Shown piece after piece: positions 23,797 through 33,223 of a DNA stretch of 64,000 nucleotides. This DNA comes from Variovorax sp. UMC13. Its GTDB lineage: Bacteria > Pseudomonadota > Gammaproteobacteria > Burkholderiales > Burkholderiaceae_C. The stretch covers positions 1 through 64,000 of the forward strand of contig NZ_LZZW01000014.1 in assembly GCF_014170375.1 (NCBI RefSeq). Direction: 5' to 3'. Numbering within the stretch: position 1 is the first letter of the stretch; the number at the start of each line of letters is the position of its first letter. Under the pieces are notes generated by a model. It did not search any database and was not told the DNA's origin. It saw nothing but the letters and a program-made list of their open reading frames with translations. Both the position numbers and the translations under genes were made by a program.

Positions 23797-25943
23797 GTCA
23801 GCAGAAATCAACGATGGCACGGTGGCTTCGTGCCGCGGGCCTCTCCCTTGCCACGCTGAGTGCCGTGGTCGCGGCGCATGCGCAGAACGCGATCGAATCG
23901 GTGACCACCTCGATGCAGTCGGGCGCCGAAGTGGTGCGCATCGACCTCACACAGCCCCTCGCCGCGGCGCCCCCGGGCTTCGCGATCCAGACGCCGGCGC
24001 GCATCGCGCTCGATTTCCCGGGCGTTACCAACGGCATCGGCCGTTCCGCCGTCGAGGTGAACCAGGGCAACCTCCGTTCGATCAACGTGGTCCAGGCGGG
24101 CGAACGCACGCGCCTGGTGTTGAACCTCAAGCAGGCGACCGCCTACAGGACCGAGATCCAGGGCAAGTCGCTGCTGGTGTCGCTGGAACCCGTGGCCGGC
24201 GCCGCGCTGGTGACCTCGACCTCGAGTTCGTCCGCGTTCGCGGAAAACCGCAACCGCGACACCCTGCCGCTGCGCGACGTCGATTTCCGGCTGGCGTCCG
24301 AGCGCACCGGCCGGGTGATCGTCGACCTGGCCAACAACCAGGTGGGCGTGGACATCCGCCAGCAGGGCAAGAACCTGGTGGTCGAGTTCACCAAATCGAC
24401 CTTGCCCGAAGGCCTGCGCCGCCGCCTCGACGTGGCGGATTTCGGCACCCCCGTCCAGCTGATCACCACGCAGCAGGTGGGCGACCGCGTGCGCATGACG
24501 ATCGAGCCCAGTGGCGAATGGGAGCACAGCGCCTACCAGAGCGAGAACCAGTTCGTGGTCGAGGTCCGCCCGCGCAAGGTCGACCCGACCAAGCTCACGC
24601 AGGGCGTGGGCTACAGCGGCGAGAAGCTGTCGCTGAACTTCCAAAACATCGAGATCCGTTCGCTGCTGCAGGTGATCGCCGATTTCACCAACTTCAACAT
24701 CGTCACCTCGGACTCGGTGACCGGTGCGCTCACGCTGCGCCTGAAGGATGTTCCCTGGGACCAGGCGCTGGACATCATCATGCAGGCCAAGAACCTGGGC
24801 ATGCGCAAGAACGGCAGCGTGCTGTGGATCGCGCCCAAGGACGAAATCAACGCCAAGGAAAAGATGGAGTTCGAGGCCAAGGCGGCCATCGAGACCCTCG
24901 AGCCCCTGCGCACCCAGTCGTTCCAGCTCAACTACACCAAGGCCCTGGTCATCGCCGAAGGCCTGACCGGCACCGGTGCCTCGGCCGGCGGCGGTGGCGG
25001 TGGCGGTGGTGGCGGCACCACCTCGCGCCTGCTGAGCGCACGCGGCAGCGTGATCGCGGAGTCGCGCACCAACCAGATCTTCGTCTCCGACGTGCCCTCG
25101 CGCCTGGCGCGGGTGGCCGAACTGATCCAGAAGCTGGACATCCCGGTGCGCCAGGTCTTGATCGAGGCGCGCATCGTCGAGGCCTCCGACACCTTCGGCA
25201 AATCGCTGGGCGTGCGCCTGGGCGGCGGCATCATCAACACGCGCAGCACCGTCGGCGCGATGCCGGTGGTGACCTCGAACCCGGTCGTCGGCGGCAGCTT
25301 CACCAACCAGCCCAGCGCCACCACGACCTTCACCAACTCGAACTTCGTGAACCTGCCGTCCACGGGCGTGGCCGGCAACGGCAATGCGCCGGGCACCTTC
25401 GCGGTGTCGCTGTTCAACTCGAGCTTCTCGCGGTTGCTGAACCTCGAGATCTCGGCGCTCGAGGCCGACGGCAAGGGCAAGGTGGTGTCCAGCCCGCGCG
25501 TCGTCACGGCCGACCAGACCAAGGCCCTAATCGAGCAGGGCACCGAATTGCCCTACCAGGTGGCGACTTCCAGCGGTGCGACGTCGATCGCGTTCCGCAA
25601 GGCCAACCTCAAGCTCGAGGTCACGCCGCAGATCACGCCCGAGGGCAACATCATCCTGACGCTGGACGTCAACAAGGACACGGTCGGCCAGGCCACCACG
25701 GCCGGCTTCGCGATCAACACCAAGCACGTGCAGACCGAAGTGCTGGTGGAGAACGGCGGCACGGTGGTCATCGGCGGCATCTTCGAGATGACCGAGAACA
25801 ACAACGAGTCGCGCATCCCGCTGCTGGGCGAACTGCCCTACCTGGGCACGCTCTTCCGCACGCGTGACCGGACGTTTAACAAGACCGAAATGTTGGTCTT
25901 CATCACGCCGAAGATGATCACTGACCGCAACGCAGCGCGCTGA
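23793..25943 (+). CDS. pilQ: Type IV pilus secretin PilQ
   Basis: Outer-membrane secretin channel for pili, 716 aa. A signal peptide ends near AHAQ (31); AMIN peptidoglycan-binding domains follow at about 35-260, then an STN/N0 domain at about 279-350 and N1. The C-terminal secretin domain holds VVSSPRVVTADQ and the signature IPLLGELPYLGTLFR (about 674-688). A run of ten glycines at about 398-407 sits in the N1 region where secretins have a flexible loop. ATG at 23793 overlaps the pilP stop. It is last of pilMNOPQ. Confidence 0.95.
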   Translation: MSQQKSTMARWLRAAGLSLATLSAVVAAHAQNAIESVTTSMQSGAEVVRIDLTQPLAAAPPGFAIQTPARIALDFPGVTNGIGRSAVEVNQGNLRSINVVQAGERTRLVLNLKQATAYRTEIQGKSLLVSLEPVAGAALVTSTSSSSAFAENRNRDTLPLRDVDFRLASERTGRVIVDLANNQVGVDIRQQGKNLVVEFTKSTLPEGLRRRLDVADFGTPVQLITTQQVGDRVRMTIEPSGEWEHSAYQSENQFVVEVRPRKVDPTKLTQGVGYSGEKLSLNFQNIEIRSLLQVIADFTNFNIVTSDSVTGALTLRLKDVPWDQALDIIMQAKNLGMRKNGSVLWIAPKDEINAKEKMEFEAKAAIETLEPLRTQSFQLNYTKALVIAEGLTGTGASAGGGGGGGGGGTTSRLLSARGSVIAESRTNQIFVSDVPSRLARVAELIQKLDIPVRQVLIEARIVEASDTFGKSLGVRLGGGIINTRSTVGAMPVVTSNPVVGGSFTNQPSATTTFTNSNFVNLPSTGVAGNGNAPGTFAVSLFNSSFSRLLNLEISALEADGKGKVVSSPRVVTADQTKALIEQGTELPYQVATSSGATSIAFRKANLKLEVTPQITPEGNIILTLDVNKDTVGQATTAGFAINTKHVQTEVLVENGGTVVIGGIFEMTENNNESRIPLLGELPYLGTLFRTRDRTFNKTEMLVFITPKMITDRNAAR

Positions 25944-25968
25944 AGCCGCTTTTCTTAAGGACGATTGA

Positions 25969-27543
25969 ATGACTTGCAAGAAGATACTGCTGGGGATCCT
26001 CATGGCGGCGACCTTGGCCGCATGCGGCGGAGGCGGCGGTAGTCCGGCGGTGCCCAGTGGTTCGGGGTCTGGCGGCAATGGCAACGGTGGCACGACGAAC
26101 CCGCCCACGACCGAAACGCCGACGGTGGCGCAGAGCACGCTGACGCTCGACGTTCTGGGCGGCAGCGGCACGTCGACGACGTCCATTTCCAGCGCGGAGA
26201 TCGCGCAGGTCAAGGCTGTGCTCAAGGATGCCAAGGGCGCGGTCGTGAAGGGCGCGATCGTCACCTTCAGCGAGACCGGTGCGGGTCTGCTGACCTTCTC
26301 TCCGGCCGCCAAGACGGCGTTGACAGACGACGCCGGCACGGCCGTCGTGGAAGTGCGTGCAACCTCTACTTCCAGCACGGGTGCGACGATGTTGACCGCT
26401 TCGGCGGACGTGGCTGGAACCGCGACGACCGGACAGAAGGCGATCGCGATCTCGAGCGCACCTTCGACGGGCGTGGTGGATCCCCAGACGCTGGCCAACG
26501 CGGTCAACTTCCTGGACGTCAATCCGGCGGACCGTTCGATCGTCATCGCGGGTTCGGGCGGCAATGGGCGCTCGGAGTCCGCAACCTTGCGTTTCCGGGT
26601 GGTCGACAAGAATAACTCGCCGGTCAAGGGCGCCAACGTGACGTTCAGCGTCACGCCGGCCAACGACGTGGTGTTGAACATCGCGACGGCGACCAGCGAT
26701 TCCGACGGCGTTGTCGTCACCACCGTGTCTTCGAAGAGCGTGGCGACCGCGGTGATCGTGCAAGCGACCGTCGTCGGGAAGTCGATCACCTCGCAGTCCG
26801 ATCAGCTGACCGTGACCACGGGGCTGGCGACGCAGGCCGGCTTCGACATGAGCGCGAGCAAATACAACATGAACTCGCGCAAGACCGGCGACTCGAGCAA
26901 GGTCAGCGTCCGTATCGTGGACATCAACGGCAACCCCGTGGCTGACGGTGTGCCGGTGGTCTTCACCGCAGACTATGGCGCGGTGGGCTCGTCGTCCCGT
27001 GGCGGTTGCGTCACGGCGGGTGGCGGCTGCGATGTGGACTACCTCGTGCAGGATCCGCGTCCCGCCGACGGCACCTTGGCCACGGTGACCGCCTCGACGC
27101 GACTCGGCAACGGCGCCACCATCAGCAAGAACCTGCGGTTCGTGATGTCGGATCTGCTCCTTCTCGACCTGTTCAATCTGCCCGGCCTGAGCGGCACCAC
27201 CGTCAGCACCTGGGCCATCAACAGCTGTGCGCCGGCGACCATCAGCGTCTACGCGGGCACGCCCAGGGCTTTCCCGGCACCGGCCAACACGGTGGTCACG
27301 CTGGTGCCCATCACCGCAGGCCTGACGGCGACCATGACCAACGGCTCGCCGATCCTGGATCAGCTGGCTGCGACACCGGTCCGGACGCCGATCGATTTCA
27401 GCGTCGACGTCTCGGCCATCACGGGGCCGGGCGCTTGCAATGCCGCGGGACCGGGCCGCGCCAGCGTGCTGCTGGACGTCAGATTCACCAACGACGGCAT
27501 CTCGCAAGCCCGACGCCTGAGCGTGACCTACCCGACACTCTGA
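25969..27543 (+). CDS. Lipoprotein with invasin-type Ig-like (Big-1) repeats
   Basis: I do not recognise a named gene. The 524 aa start with a lipoprotein signal (lipobox LAAC, C19) and a Gly/Ser/Thr/Pro-rich linker. Three Ig-like stretches follow with the Big-1 pattern (about 45-150, 190-290 and 305-390), for example VKAVLKDAKGAVVKGAIVTF, VVDKNNSPVKGANVTF and RIVDINGNPVADGVPVVFT. The C-terminal 130 residues are unique and hold the last cysteine pair. It is probably on the cell surface or in the outer membrane. It starts 25 bp after pilQ, so it may be co-expressed with the pilus operon, and ends at a strong terminator before aroK. By eye it uses more A/T-ending codons than pilQ. Adhesin or secretin-associated factor are both guesses. 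Confidence 0.75.
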   Translation: MTCKKILLGILMAATLAACGGGGGSPAVPSGSGSGGNGNGGTTNPPTTETPTVAQSTLTLDVLGGSGTSTTSISSAEIAQVKAVLKDAKGAVVKGAIVTFSETGAGLLTFSPAAKTALTDDAGTAVVEVRATSTSSTGATMLTASADVAGTATTGQKAIAISSAPSTGVVDPQTLANAVNFLDVNPADRSIVIAGSGGNGRSESATLRFRVVDKNNSPVKGANVTFSVTPANDVVLNIATATSDSDGVVVTTVSSKSVATAVIVQATVVGKSITSQSDQLTVTTGLATQAGFDMSASKYNMNSRKTGDSSKVSVRIVDINGNPVADGVPVVFTADYGAVGSSSRGGCVTAGGGCDVDYLVQDPRPADGTLATVTASTRLGNGATISKNLRFVMSDLLLLDLFNLPGLSGTTVSTWAINSCAPATISVYAGTPRAFPAPANTVVTLVPITAGLTATMTNGSPILDQLAATPVRTPIDFSVDVSAITGPGACNAAGPGRASVLLDVRFTNDGISQARRLSVTYPTL

Positions 27544-27569
27544 CCTGACGCGGCCACGGCCTCACAATC

Positions 27570-27595
27570 AAAACCGCCGGCATGCCGGCGGTTTT
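27570..27595. terminator. Perfect palindromic terminator between the Ig-like lipoprotein and aroK
   Basis: A 26-bp perfect palindrome centred between 27582 and 27583: AAAACCGCCGGCA and its complement ending in GGTTTT. A-tract and T-tract on the two sides make it work in either direction. It ends the pil transcription unit 28 bp before aroK. Confidence 0.88.
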
Positions 27596-27622
27596 GTCAT
27601 TCAGACTCGGGAGTGGATCGGT

Positions 27623-28177
27623 ATGAACATTGCACTCGTCGGATTGCCCGGCGCGGGCAAATCCGCGGTGGGGCGGCGCCTGGGCGAGCGCCTGGGGCAC
27701 CATTTCGTCGACAGCGACCATGTGATCGAACAGCGCCTCGGCTGCTCCATCCGCGACTATTTCGAACGCGAAGGCGAGGCCGCCTTCCGTGATGTCGAGC
27801 AGCAGGTGCTGGCCGAACTGGCGGTGTCGGCCCAGGGCGTGGTCGCCACCGGCGGCGGCGCGGTGCTGCGCGAGGCGAATCGGCGGGCGCTGCAGGATCA
27901 CTTCCATGTGATCTACCTGCGCTCCTCGCCCGAAGACCTGCTCAAGCGGCTGCGCCACGACACCAAGCGGCCGCTGCTGCAGGTAGCCGATCCGCTGGCG
28001 CGGCTGCGCGAACTGCACGACCAGCGCGATCCGCTCTACCGCGCAACCGCGCACAGCATCGTCGACACGGGCCGGCCCTCGATCGCCATGCTGGTCAACA
28101 CCATCGTGATGCAGCTCGAGCTGTCGGGCATCGTGACGCCCCCGCCGCCCGCGGCCGGTGGCGAGCCCGTCGCCTGA
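27623..28177 (+). CDS. aroK: Shikimate kinase
   Basis: Phosphorylates shikimate at O3 with ATP in the pathway to chorismate. It has 184 aa. The Walker A loop is GLPGAGKS (7-14), DSD follows in the shikimate site ([11 protein letters not shown]), and the second site motif is GGGAVLRE, with the LID region around RPLLQVADP. The start has a GGAG-type site about 10 nt upstream. pilQ-aroK-aroB-dgt is the standard order in many beta- and gammaproteobacteria; here the Ig-like lipoprotein and a terminator separate pilQ from aroK. Confidence 0.95.
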   Translation: MNIALVGLPGAGKSAVGRRLGERLGHHFVDSDHVIEQRLGCSIRDYFEREGEAAFRDVEQQVLAELAVSAQGVVATGGGAVLREANRRALQDHFHVIYLRSSPEDLLKRLRHDTKRPLLQVADPLARLRELHDQRDPLYRATAHSIVDTGRPSIAMLVNTIVMQLELSGIVTPPPPAAGGEPVA

Positions 28178-28190
28178 GGGGGCAAGGCCC

Positions 28191-28196
28191 TAAACT
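28191..28196 (+). promoter_or_regulatory. TAAACT -10-like hexamer 7 nt before aroB
   Basis: TAAACT is followed by seven bases and the aroB ATG at 28204. There is no close Shine-Dalgarno sequence (the nearest purine run is about 20 nt upstream). This suggests an internal, possibly leaderless, promoter between aroK and aroB. Confidence 0.35.
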
Positions 28197-28203
28197 TGGG
28201 GCC

Positions 28204-29313
28204 ATGCCCCAGCCTGAATCCATCGCTTCGCCCCAGCGCGTCGACATCCGCCTCGGCGACCGCAGCTATCCCATCCTGATCGGCGCCGGCCTGCTCGGCG
28301 ACCCGTCGCAGTTCGACGCGGTGCCCGCCGCCGCCAGCGCCCTGATCGTCACCAACACCACGGTGAGCCCGATCTATGCCGAAGCGCTCCAGAAGACGCT
28401 CGCCGGGCGCTTCCGGACCATCCACGTGCTCGAACTGCCCGACGGCGAGGCGCACAAGGACTGGCCCACGCTCAACCTGGTCTTCGATGCGCTGCTGCAG
28501 CAGGGCAGCGACCGCAAGACGGTGCTGTTCGCACTGGGCGGCGGCGTGGTTGGCGACATGACCGGCTTCGCGGCCGCCAGCTACATGCGCGGCGTCCCCT
28601 TCGTGCAGGTGCCGACCACGCTGCTGGCGCAGGTCGATTCCTCGGTGGGCGGCAAGACCGCCATCAACCATCCGCTGGGCAAGAACATGATCGGCGCCTT
28701 CTACCAGCCGCAGCTGGTGCTGTGCGACCTGGCGACGCTGGCCACCCTGCCGGCGCGCGAGCTGAGCGCAGGCCTGGCCGAGGTCATCAAGTACGGCCCG
28801 ATCTACGACATGGCCTTCTTCGACTGGATCGAGGCGAACATCGACGCGCTGATGGCCCGCGACCCGGCCGCGCTCGCGCATGCGGTGCGCCGCAGCTGCG
28901 AGATCAAGGCCGAGGTGGTGGGGCAGGACGAGCGCGAGACCGGCCTGCGCGCGATCCTCAACTTCGGCCACACCTTCGGTCACGCGATCGAGTCGGGCCT
29001 GGGCTACGGCGAGTGGCTGCACGGCGAGGCCGTGGGCTGCGGCATGGTGATGGCGGCGCAGCTGTCGCAGCGCCTGGGCGGCGTCGACGCGGCCTTCGTG
29101 CAGCGGCTGACGACGCTGGTCGAGCGCGCCGGCCTGCCCACCGTCGCGCCGAAGCTCGGCGCCGAGCGCTACCTGGAACTGATGCGCGTCGACAAGAAGT
29201 CCGAGGCCGGCGAAATCCGCTTCGTGCTCATCGACAAACCCGGTTCGGCCGTGATGCGCCCGGCGCCCGACGCGCTGGTGCGCGAGGTGCTCGCGCACTG
29301 CGGCGGCGCCTGA
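28204..29313 (+). CDS. aroB: 3-dehydroquinate synthase
   Basis: Converts DAHP to 3-dehydroquinate, using NAD and a divalent metal. It has 369 aa. The NAD-binding segment is [19 protein letters not shown], then [19 protein letters not shown], and metal ligands lie in LAEVIKYG and in [11 protein letters not shown] with LHGEAV. All catalytic motifs are present. It follows aroK by 26 bp and precedes the dGTPase gene by 12 bp. Confidence 0.96.
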   Translation: MPQPESIASPQRVDIRLGDRSYPILIGAGLLGDPSQFDAVPAAASALIVTNTTVSPIYAEALQKTLAGRFRTIHVLELPDGEAHKDWPTLNLVFDALLQQGSDRKTVLFALGGGVVGDMTGFAAASYMRGVPFVQVPTTLLAQVDSSVGGKTAINHPLGKNMIGAFYQPQLVLCDLATLATLPARELSAGLAEVIKYGPIYDMAFFDWIEANIDALMARDPAALAHAVRRSCEIKAEVVGQDERETGLRAILNFGHTFGHAIESGLGYGEWLHGEAVGCGMVMAAQLSQRLGGVDAAFVQRLTTLVERAGLPTVAPKLGAERYLELMRVDKKSEAGEIRFVLIDKPGSAVMRPAPDALVREVLAHCGGA

Positions 29314-29325
29314 AGAGACGCTGCC

Positions 29326-30495
29326 ATGGCGCCGGTCGAATCCTCCTTCACCGATGGCTCCGCGGGGCGGCTGGCGCCCTACGCCAGCCATGCGGCCGCG
29401 TCGCGCGGCCGCCGCCATCCGGAGCCGCCCGCGCCCACGCGCGATGCCTTCCAGCGCGACCGCGACCGCATCGTCCATTCCACCGCCTTCCGCCGGCTGG
29501 TCTACAAGACCCAGGTCTTCCTCAACCACGAGGGCGACCTGTTCCGCACCCGCCTCACGCACTCGCTCGAGGTGGCGCAACTCGCGCGCTCGATCGCGCG
29601 CGCGTTGCGGCTCAACGAAGACCTGGTCGAGGCGATCGCGCTGGCGCACGACCTGGGCCACACGCCCTTCGGCCATGCGGGCCAGGACGCGCTCGACGAC
29701 TGCATGGCCGGCCATGGCGGCTTCGAGCACAACCTGCAGAGCCTGCGCGTGGTCGACACGCTCGAGCACCGCTACCCGCAGTACGACGGCCTGAACCTGA
29801 GCTTCGAGACGCGCGAGGGCATCCTCAAGCACTGCTCGCGCGCCAATGCCGAGCGCATGGAGGCGGCCGAACCCGGCGGCGTGGGCCGGCGCTTCCTCGA
29901 GCGCACCCAGCCCAGCCTCGAAGCGCAGCTGTGCAACCTGGCCGACGAGATCGCCTACAACGCGCACGACATCGACGACGGCGTGCGCTCGGGCCTGATC
30001 AGCATCGAGCAACTGGGCGAGGTCGAGCTGTTCGAGCGCTACCGGCGCGAGGCGCTGGCCGAGCACCCGGCGCTGGGCGGGCGGCGCGTGCTCTACGAGA
30101 CCATCCGCCGCATGCTCAGCGCGCAGGTCTACGACGTGATCGACGCCACCCGCGCGGCCGTCGAGGCGGTCGCGCCCGCCGATGCCGATGCGGCCCGGCG
30201 TGCCGATCCGCTGCTGCGCTTCAGCGACGGCATGCGCGCGCAATCGATCGTGCTCAAGCAGTTCCTGTTCGCCAACCTCTACCGCCATCCGCAGGTCACG
30301 CAGACCACGGGCCAGGCCAAGGTCATGGTGCGCGAACTCTTCACCGCCTACCTGGAGCGACCGGCCGAGATGCCGGAATCGTTCGCGGCCCGGCCCGACG
30401 TGGCGCGCGCCGTGGCCGACTACATCGCCGGCATGACCGACCGCTTCGCGATGCGCGAGCACGAGCGCCTGACCGGGCGCGCCTGGCAGGCCTGA
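29326..30495 (+). CDS. dgt: dGTP triphosphohydrolase-like HD-domain protein
   Basis: HD-domain phosphohydrolase that cleaves dNTPs to nucleoside and triphosphate, 389 aa. The HD metal site is formed by RLTHSLEVAQ (first His) and ALAHDLGHTPFGHAG (HD pair plus further His). FRRLVYKTQVF and the late QAKVMVRELF fit the dGTPase-like subfamily, which often prefers other dNTPs over dGTP. The N-terminal 35 residues are Pro/Arg-rich. It is part of the aroK-aroB-dgt run, with the MFS gene 2 bp after its stop. Confidence 0.92.
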   Translation: MAPVESSFTDGSAGRLAPYASHAAASRGRRHPEPPAPTRDAFQRDRDRIVHSTAFRRLVYKTQVFLNHEGDLFRTRLTHSLEVAQLARSIARALRLNEDLVEAIALAHDLGHTPFGHAGQDALDDCMAGHGGFEHNLQSLRVVDTLEHRYPQYDGLNLSFETREGILKHCSRANAERMEAAEPGGVGRRFLERTQPSLEAQLCNLADEIAYNAHDIDDGVRSGLISIEQLGEVELFERYRREALAEHPALGGRRVLYETIRRMLSAQVYDVIDATRAAVEAVAPADADAARRADPLLRFSDGMRAQSIVLKQFLFANLYRHPQVTQTTGQAKVMVRELFTAYLERPAEMPESFAARPDVARAVADYIAGMTDRFAMREHERLTGRAWQA

Positions 30496-30497
30496 GC

Positions 30498-31757
30498 ATG
30501 GCCGCGATCGCCCCTGCCGCGCGCCCGCGCTTGCCGGCCGCCACGCTGGCCGTCGTCGCGGCCGGCGTCAGTGCCGCATTGCACCTGGGCAAGCTGCCGC
30601 CGGCCGTGCCGGCGCTGCAGGCCGCGCTGGGCATCGACCTGGTCGAGGCGGGCTTCCTGCTGTCGCTGGTGCAGATGGCGAGCATGACGCTGGGCCTGGC
30701 TGCCGGCCTGGCCTCCGACACCATCGGGCTGCGCCGCAGCATGCTCTGGGGCCTGGCGCTGCTCACGCTGGCCAGCCTGGCGGGCGGGGCGATCGGTGCC
30801 GCCGCGCAGCCCGGCGCCCATGCGGTGCCCGCGCTGCTGGCGCTGCGTGCGCTCGAGGGCCTGGGCTTCCTGCTGGTGGTCATGCCGGCGCCGGCGCTGA
30901 TCCGCGCCACCGCGCCCAGCGGCGCGGAGAAGAGCGCGCTCGGCTGGTGGGGCGCCTACATGCCGCTGGGCGTGGCCTCGGCGCTGCTGGTGGGGCCGGC
31001 GCTGATCGCGGCCCTGGGCTGGGGCGCCTGGTGGTGGGCGCTGGCCGGCGTATCGGCGGCCGCGGCGTGCTGGGTGGCGGCCAGCGTACCGGCCGATGCC
31101 GCCGCACCGCCGACGCAGGCCGAACCATGGCCGGCCCGGCTGCGCGACACCCTGCGCGCGCCCGGCCCCTGGCTGCTGGCGGCCGCCTTCGCCGTCTATT
31201 CGGCCCAGTGGATGGCAGTGATCGGCTTCCTGCCCGCGATCTATGCCGAGGCCGGCGTGCCCGTTGCCTGGAGCGCGGTGCTCACGGCCGGCGCCGCGGC
31301 CATGAACATCGGCGGCAACCTGCTGGGCGGCCGCCTGCTGCAACGCGGCCGGCCGCCCGCCGGGCTGCTGCGCTGGGGCTACGGCGCGATGGCGCTGGGC
31401 GGCGTCGCGGCCTTCCTGCAGTTCGGCGACGGCCTGCTGGCCGCCGGCCTGCCGCCCGCGCTGCGCTACGCCGCGGTGTGCGCCTTCTCCTTCGGCGGCG
31501 GCATGGTGCCGGCCACGCTGTTCGTGCTGGCGCTGCGTTTCGCGCCCGGGCCCGGCACCGTGTCGACCACGGTCGGGCTGATGCAGCAGGCCTCGGCGCT
31601 GGGCCAGTTCTGCGCGCCGCCGCTGGTGGCCTGGCTCGCGCACCGCATGGGCGGCTGGCAATGGACCTGGGCCGTGACGCTGGCCTGCGCGCTGGCGGGC
31701 ATCGCGCTCGCGGCCCGGCTGAGGCCGGGGCCATCGACACAAGGAATCCACGCATGA
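30498..31757 (+). CDS. MFS transporter
   Basis: Major facilitator family inner-membrane transporter, 419 aa, with about 12 hydrophobic helices and the motif A-like loop GLASDTIGLRRSM between TM2 and TM3. The N-terminus (LHLGKLPPAVPALQAALGID) and overall pattern resemble the CynX/NimT-type permeases, but the substrate is not predictable. It starts just after dgt and overlaps the next gene by 4 bp, so it is probably in the same operon. Confidence 0.85.
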   Translation: MAAIAPAARPRLPAATLAVVAAGVSAALHLGKLPPAVPALQAALGIDLVEAGFLLSLVQMASMTLGLAAGLASDTIGLRRSMLWGLALLTLASLAGGAIGAAAQPGAHAVPALLALRALEGLGFLLVVMPAPALIRATAPSGAEKSALGWWGAYMPLGVASALLVGPALIAALGWGAWWWALAGVSAAAACWVAASVPADAAAPPTQAEPWPARLRDTLRAPGPWLLAAAFAVYSAQWMAVIGFLPAIYAEAGVPVAWSAVLTAGAAAMNIGGNLLGGRLLQRGRPPAGLLRWGYGAMALGGVAAFLQFGDGLLAAGLPPALRYAAVCAFSFGGGMVPATLFVLALRFAPGPGTVSTTVGLMQQASALGQFCAPPLVAWLAHRMGGWQWTWAVTLACALAGIALAARLRPGPSTQGIHA

Positions 31758-32332
31758 ACGACACGACTGCGACAATCACGGCCGCGCAGGCCGAAGCCGA
31801 CACGCGACGCTGGCTCGAGCGCGCGGTCATCGGCCTGAACCTCTGTCCGTTCGCCAAGGCGGTGCACGCCAAGGGCCAGGTCCACTACGCGGTGCACCTG
31901 GCCGCCAACGACGATGCGGGCCTGCTCGACCTGCTGATGGCCGAGGCCCAGGCGCTGGTCGACCGGCCGGCTTCCGAACGCGACACCACCCTCCTGATGG
32001 CACCCCACACCTTGGCCGACTTCCTGGATTTCAACGACTTCACCGAACGCGCCGAGCGCCGCCTGGCCCGCGCGGGCTTCGAAGGCACGCTGCAGCTCGC
32101 GAGCTTCCATCCGCGCTTCCAGTTCGGCGGCACCGAGCCGGACGACATCGGCAACGCCACCAACCGCGCGCCGTACCCCACGCTGCACCTGCTGCGCGAG
32201 GAAAGCATCGACCGCGCGGTCGAGGCCTTCCCCGAGGCCGAGGTGATCTTCGAGCGCAACATCGAGACGCTGGAGGCGCTGGGCCCGGCCGGCTGGGCCG
32301 CGCTCGACGTGGGTGCGGGAGCCGCGCGATGA
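31754..32332 (+). CDS. DUF1415 family protein
   Basis: Protein of 192 aa, recognised as DUF1415 from its N-terminal RRWLERAVIGLNLCPFAKAV and the central ASFHPRFQFGGTEPDDIGN, followed by NRAPYPTLHLLREESIDRA. No known function; the single conserved Cys next to Pro in NLCPFA and the conserved His/Asp residues could form an active or metal site (inference). It overlaps the MFS gene by 4 bp and the methyltransferase gene by 4 bp, so the three are translated together. Confidence 0.85.
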   Translation: MNDTTATITAAQAEADTRRWLERAVIGLNLCPFAKAVHAKGQVHYAVHLAANDDAGLLDLLMAEAQALVDRPASERDTTLLMAPHTLADFLDFNDFTERAERRLARAGFEGTLQLASFHPRFQFGGTEPDDIGNATNRAPYPTLHLLREESIDRAVEAFPEAEVIFERNIETLEALGPAGWAALDVGAGAAR

Positions 32333-33201
32333 GCCGCCCCGACCACAAGACCGGCAAGGCCGCCAAGGCCGAGGCCGACGTGCAGGAGGCGCTGCGGCCC
32401 GGGCAGTCGATCGAACTGCTCAAGGAACTGCACATCCTCACGCGCGAAGGCCGGCTCAACCAGGATTCGCGCCGCAAGCTCAAGCAGGTCTACCACCTGT
32501 TCCAGTTCATCGAGAAGCTGCTGCGCGAACTGCCGGAGCAGGGCCGCCACGCGACGCTGGCCGACCACGGCGCGGGCAAGTCCTACCTCGGCTTCATCAT
32601 CTACGACCTGTTCTTCCGCGCGCTCGACGGCGGCCATGTCTACGGCATCGAGACGCGCAGCGAACTGATCGAGAAGTCGCGCGCGCTGGCCCAGCGGCTG
32701 GGCTTCGACCGCATGGCCTTCCTGAACCTCACGGTGGCCGAATCGACCCACGCCAGCGAGCTGCCGGCGCAGATCGACATCGTGACGGCGTTGCATGCAT
32801 GCGACACCGCCACCGACGACGCGATCGCCTTCGGGTTGGCCAAGCGGGCGAAGTACATGGTGCTGGTGCCCTGCTGCCAGGCCGAGATCGCGGCCTGCCT
32901 GCGCGAGACCAAGGCGCTGTCGCTGTCGCGCACGCCGCTGGCCGAACTGTGGCGCCATCCGCTGCACACGCGCGAGATCGGCAGCCAGCTGACCAACGTG
33001 CTGCGCTGCCTCTACCTCGAGGCCCAGGGCTACCAGGTCACGGTGACCGAGCTCGTGGGCTGGGAGCACAGCATGAAGAACGAGCTGATCATCGCGCGCC
33101 GCACCGGCCAGGCCAAGACCAGCGCCGCCGAGCGCCTGCGCAGCCTGCTGGCCGAATTCGGGCTGAGCGCTCTGCTGCAGACGCGTTTCCGGCTGGATTG
33201 A
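32329..33201 (+). CDS. Class I SAM-dependent methyltransferase-like protein
   Basis: Protein of 290 aa. A helical N-terminus (about 1-75) precedes a Rossmann-type methyltransferase domain with motif I LADHGAGKSYLGF, a following acidic strand end in GGHVYGIETR, and ALHACDTATDDAIAFG as the motif IV region. CCQAEIAACL and a final WEHSMKNELIIARR are shared with a family of COG0500-type methyltransferases found in proteobacteria. The substrate is unknown. It is the last gene of the dgt-MFS-DUF1415 run; the transposase starts 23 bp on. Confidence 0.8.
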   Translation: MSRPDHKTGKAAKAEADVQEALRPGQSIELLKELHILTREGRLNQDSRRKLKQVYHLFQFIEKLLRELPEQGRHATLADHGAGKSYLGFIIYDLFFRALDGGHVYGIETRSELIEKSRALAQRLGFDRMAFLNLTVAESTHASELPAQIDIVTALHACDTATDDAIAFGLAKRAKYMVLVPCCQAEIAACLRETKALSLSRTPLAELWRHPLHTREIGSQLTNVLRCLYLEAQGYQVTVTELVGWEHSMKNELIIARRTGQAKTSAAERLRSLLAEFGLSALLQTRFRLD

Positions 33202-33223
33202 GCGGGAAAGGCCGCGCGCCGCC

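Noticed and set aside
28036..30462. An 808-codon minus-strand frame opposite aroB and dgt
   Set aside because: Antisense shadow of two well-supported enzymes, with low-complexity His/Gln/Arg composition and no start signals.
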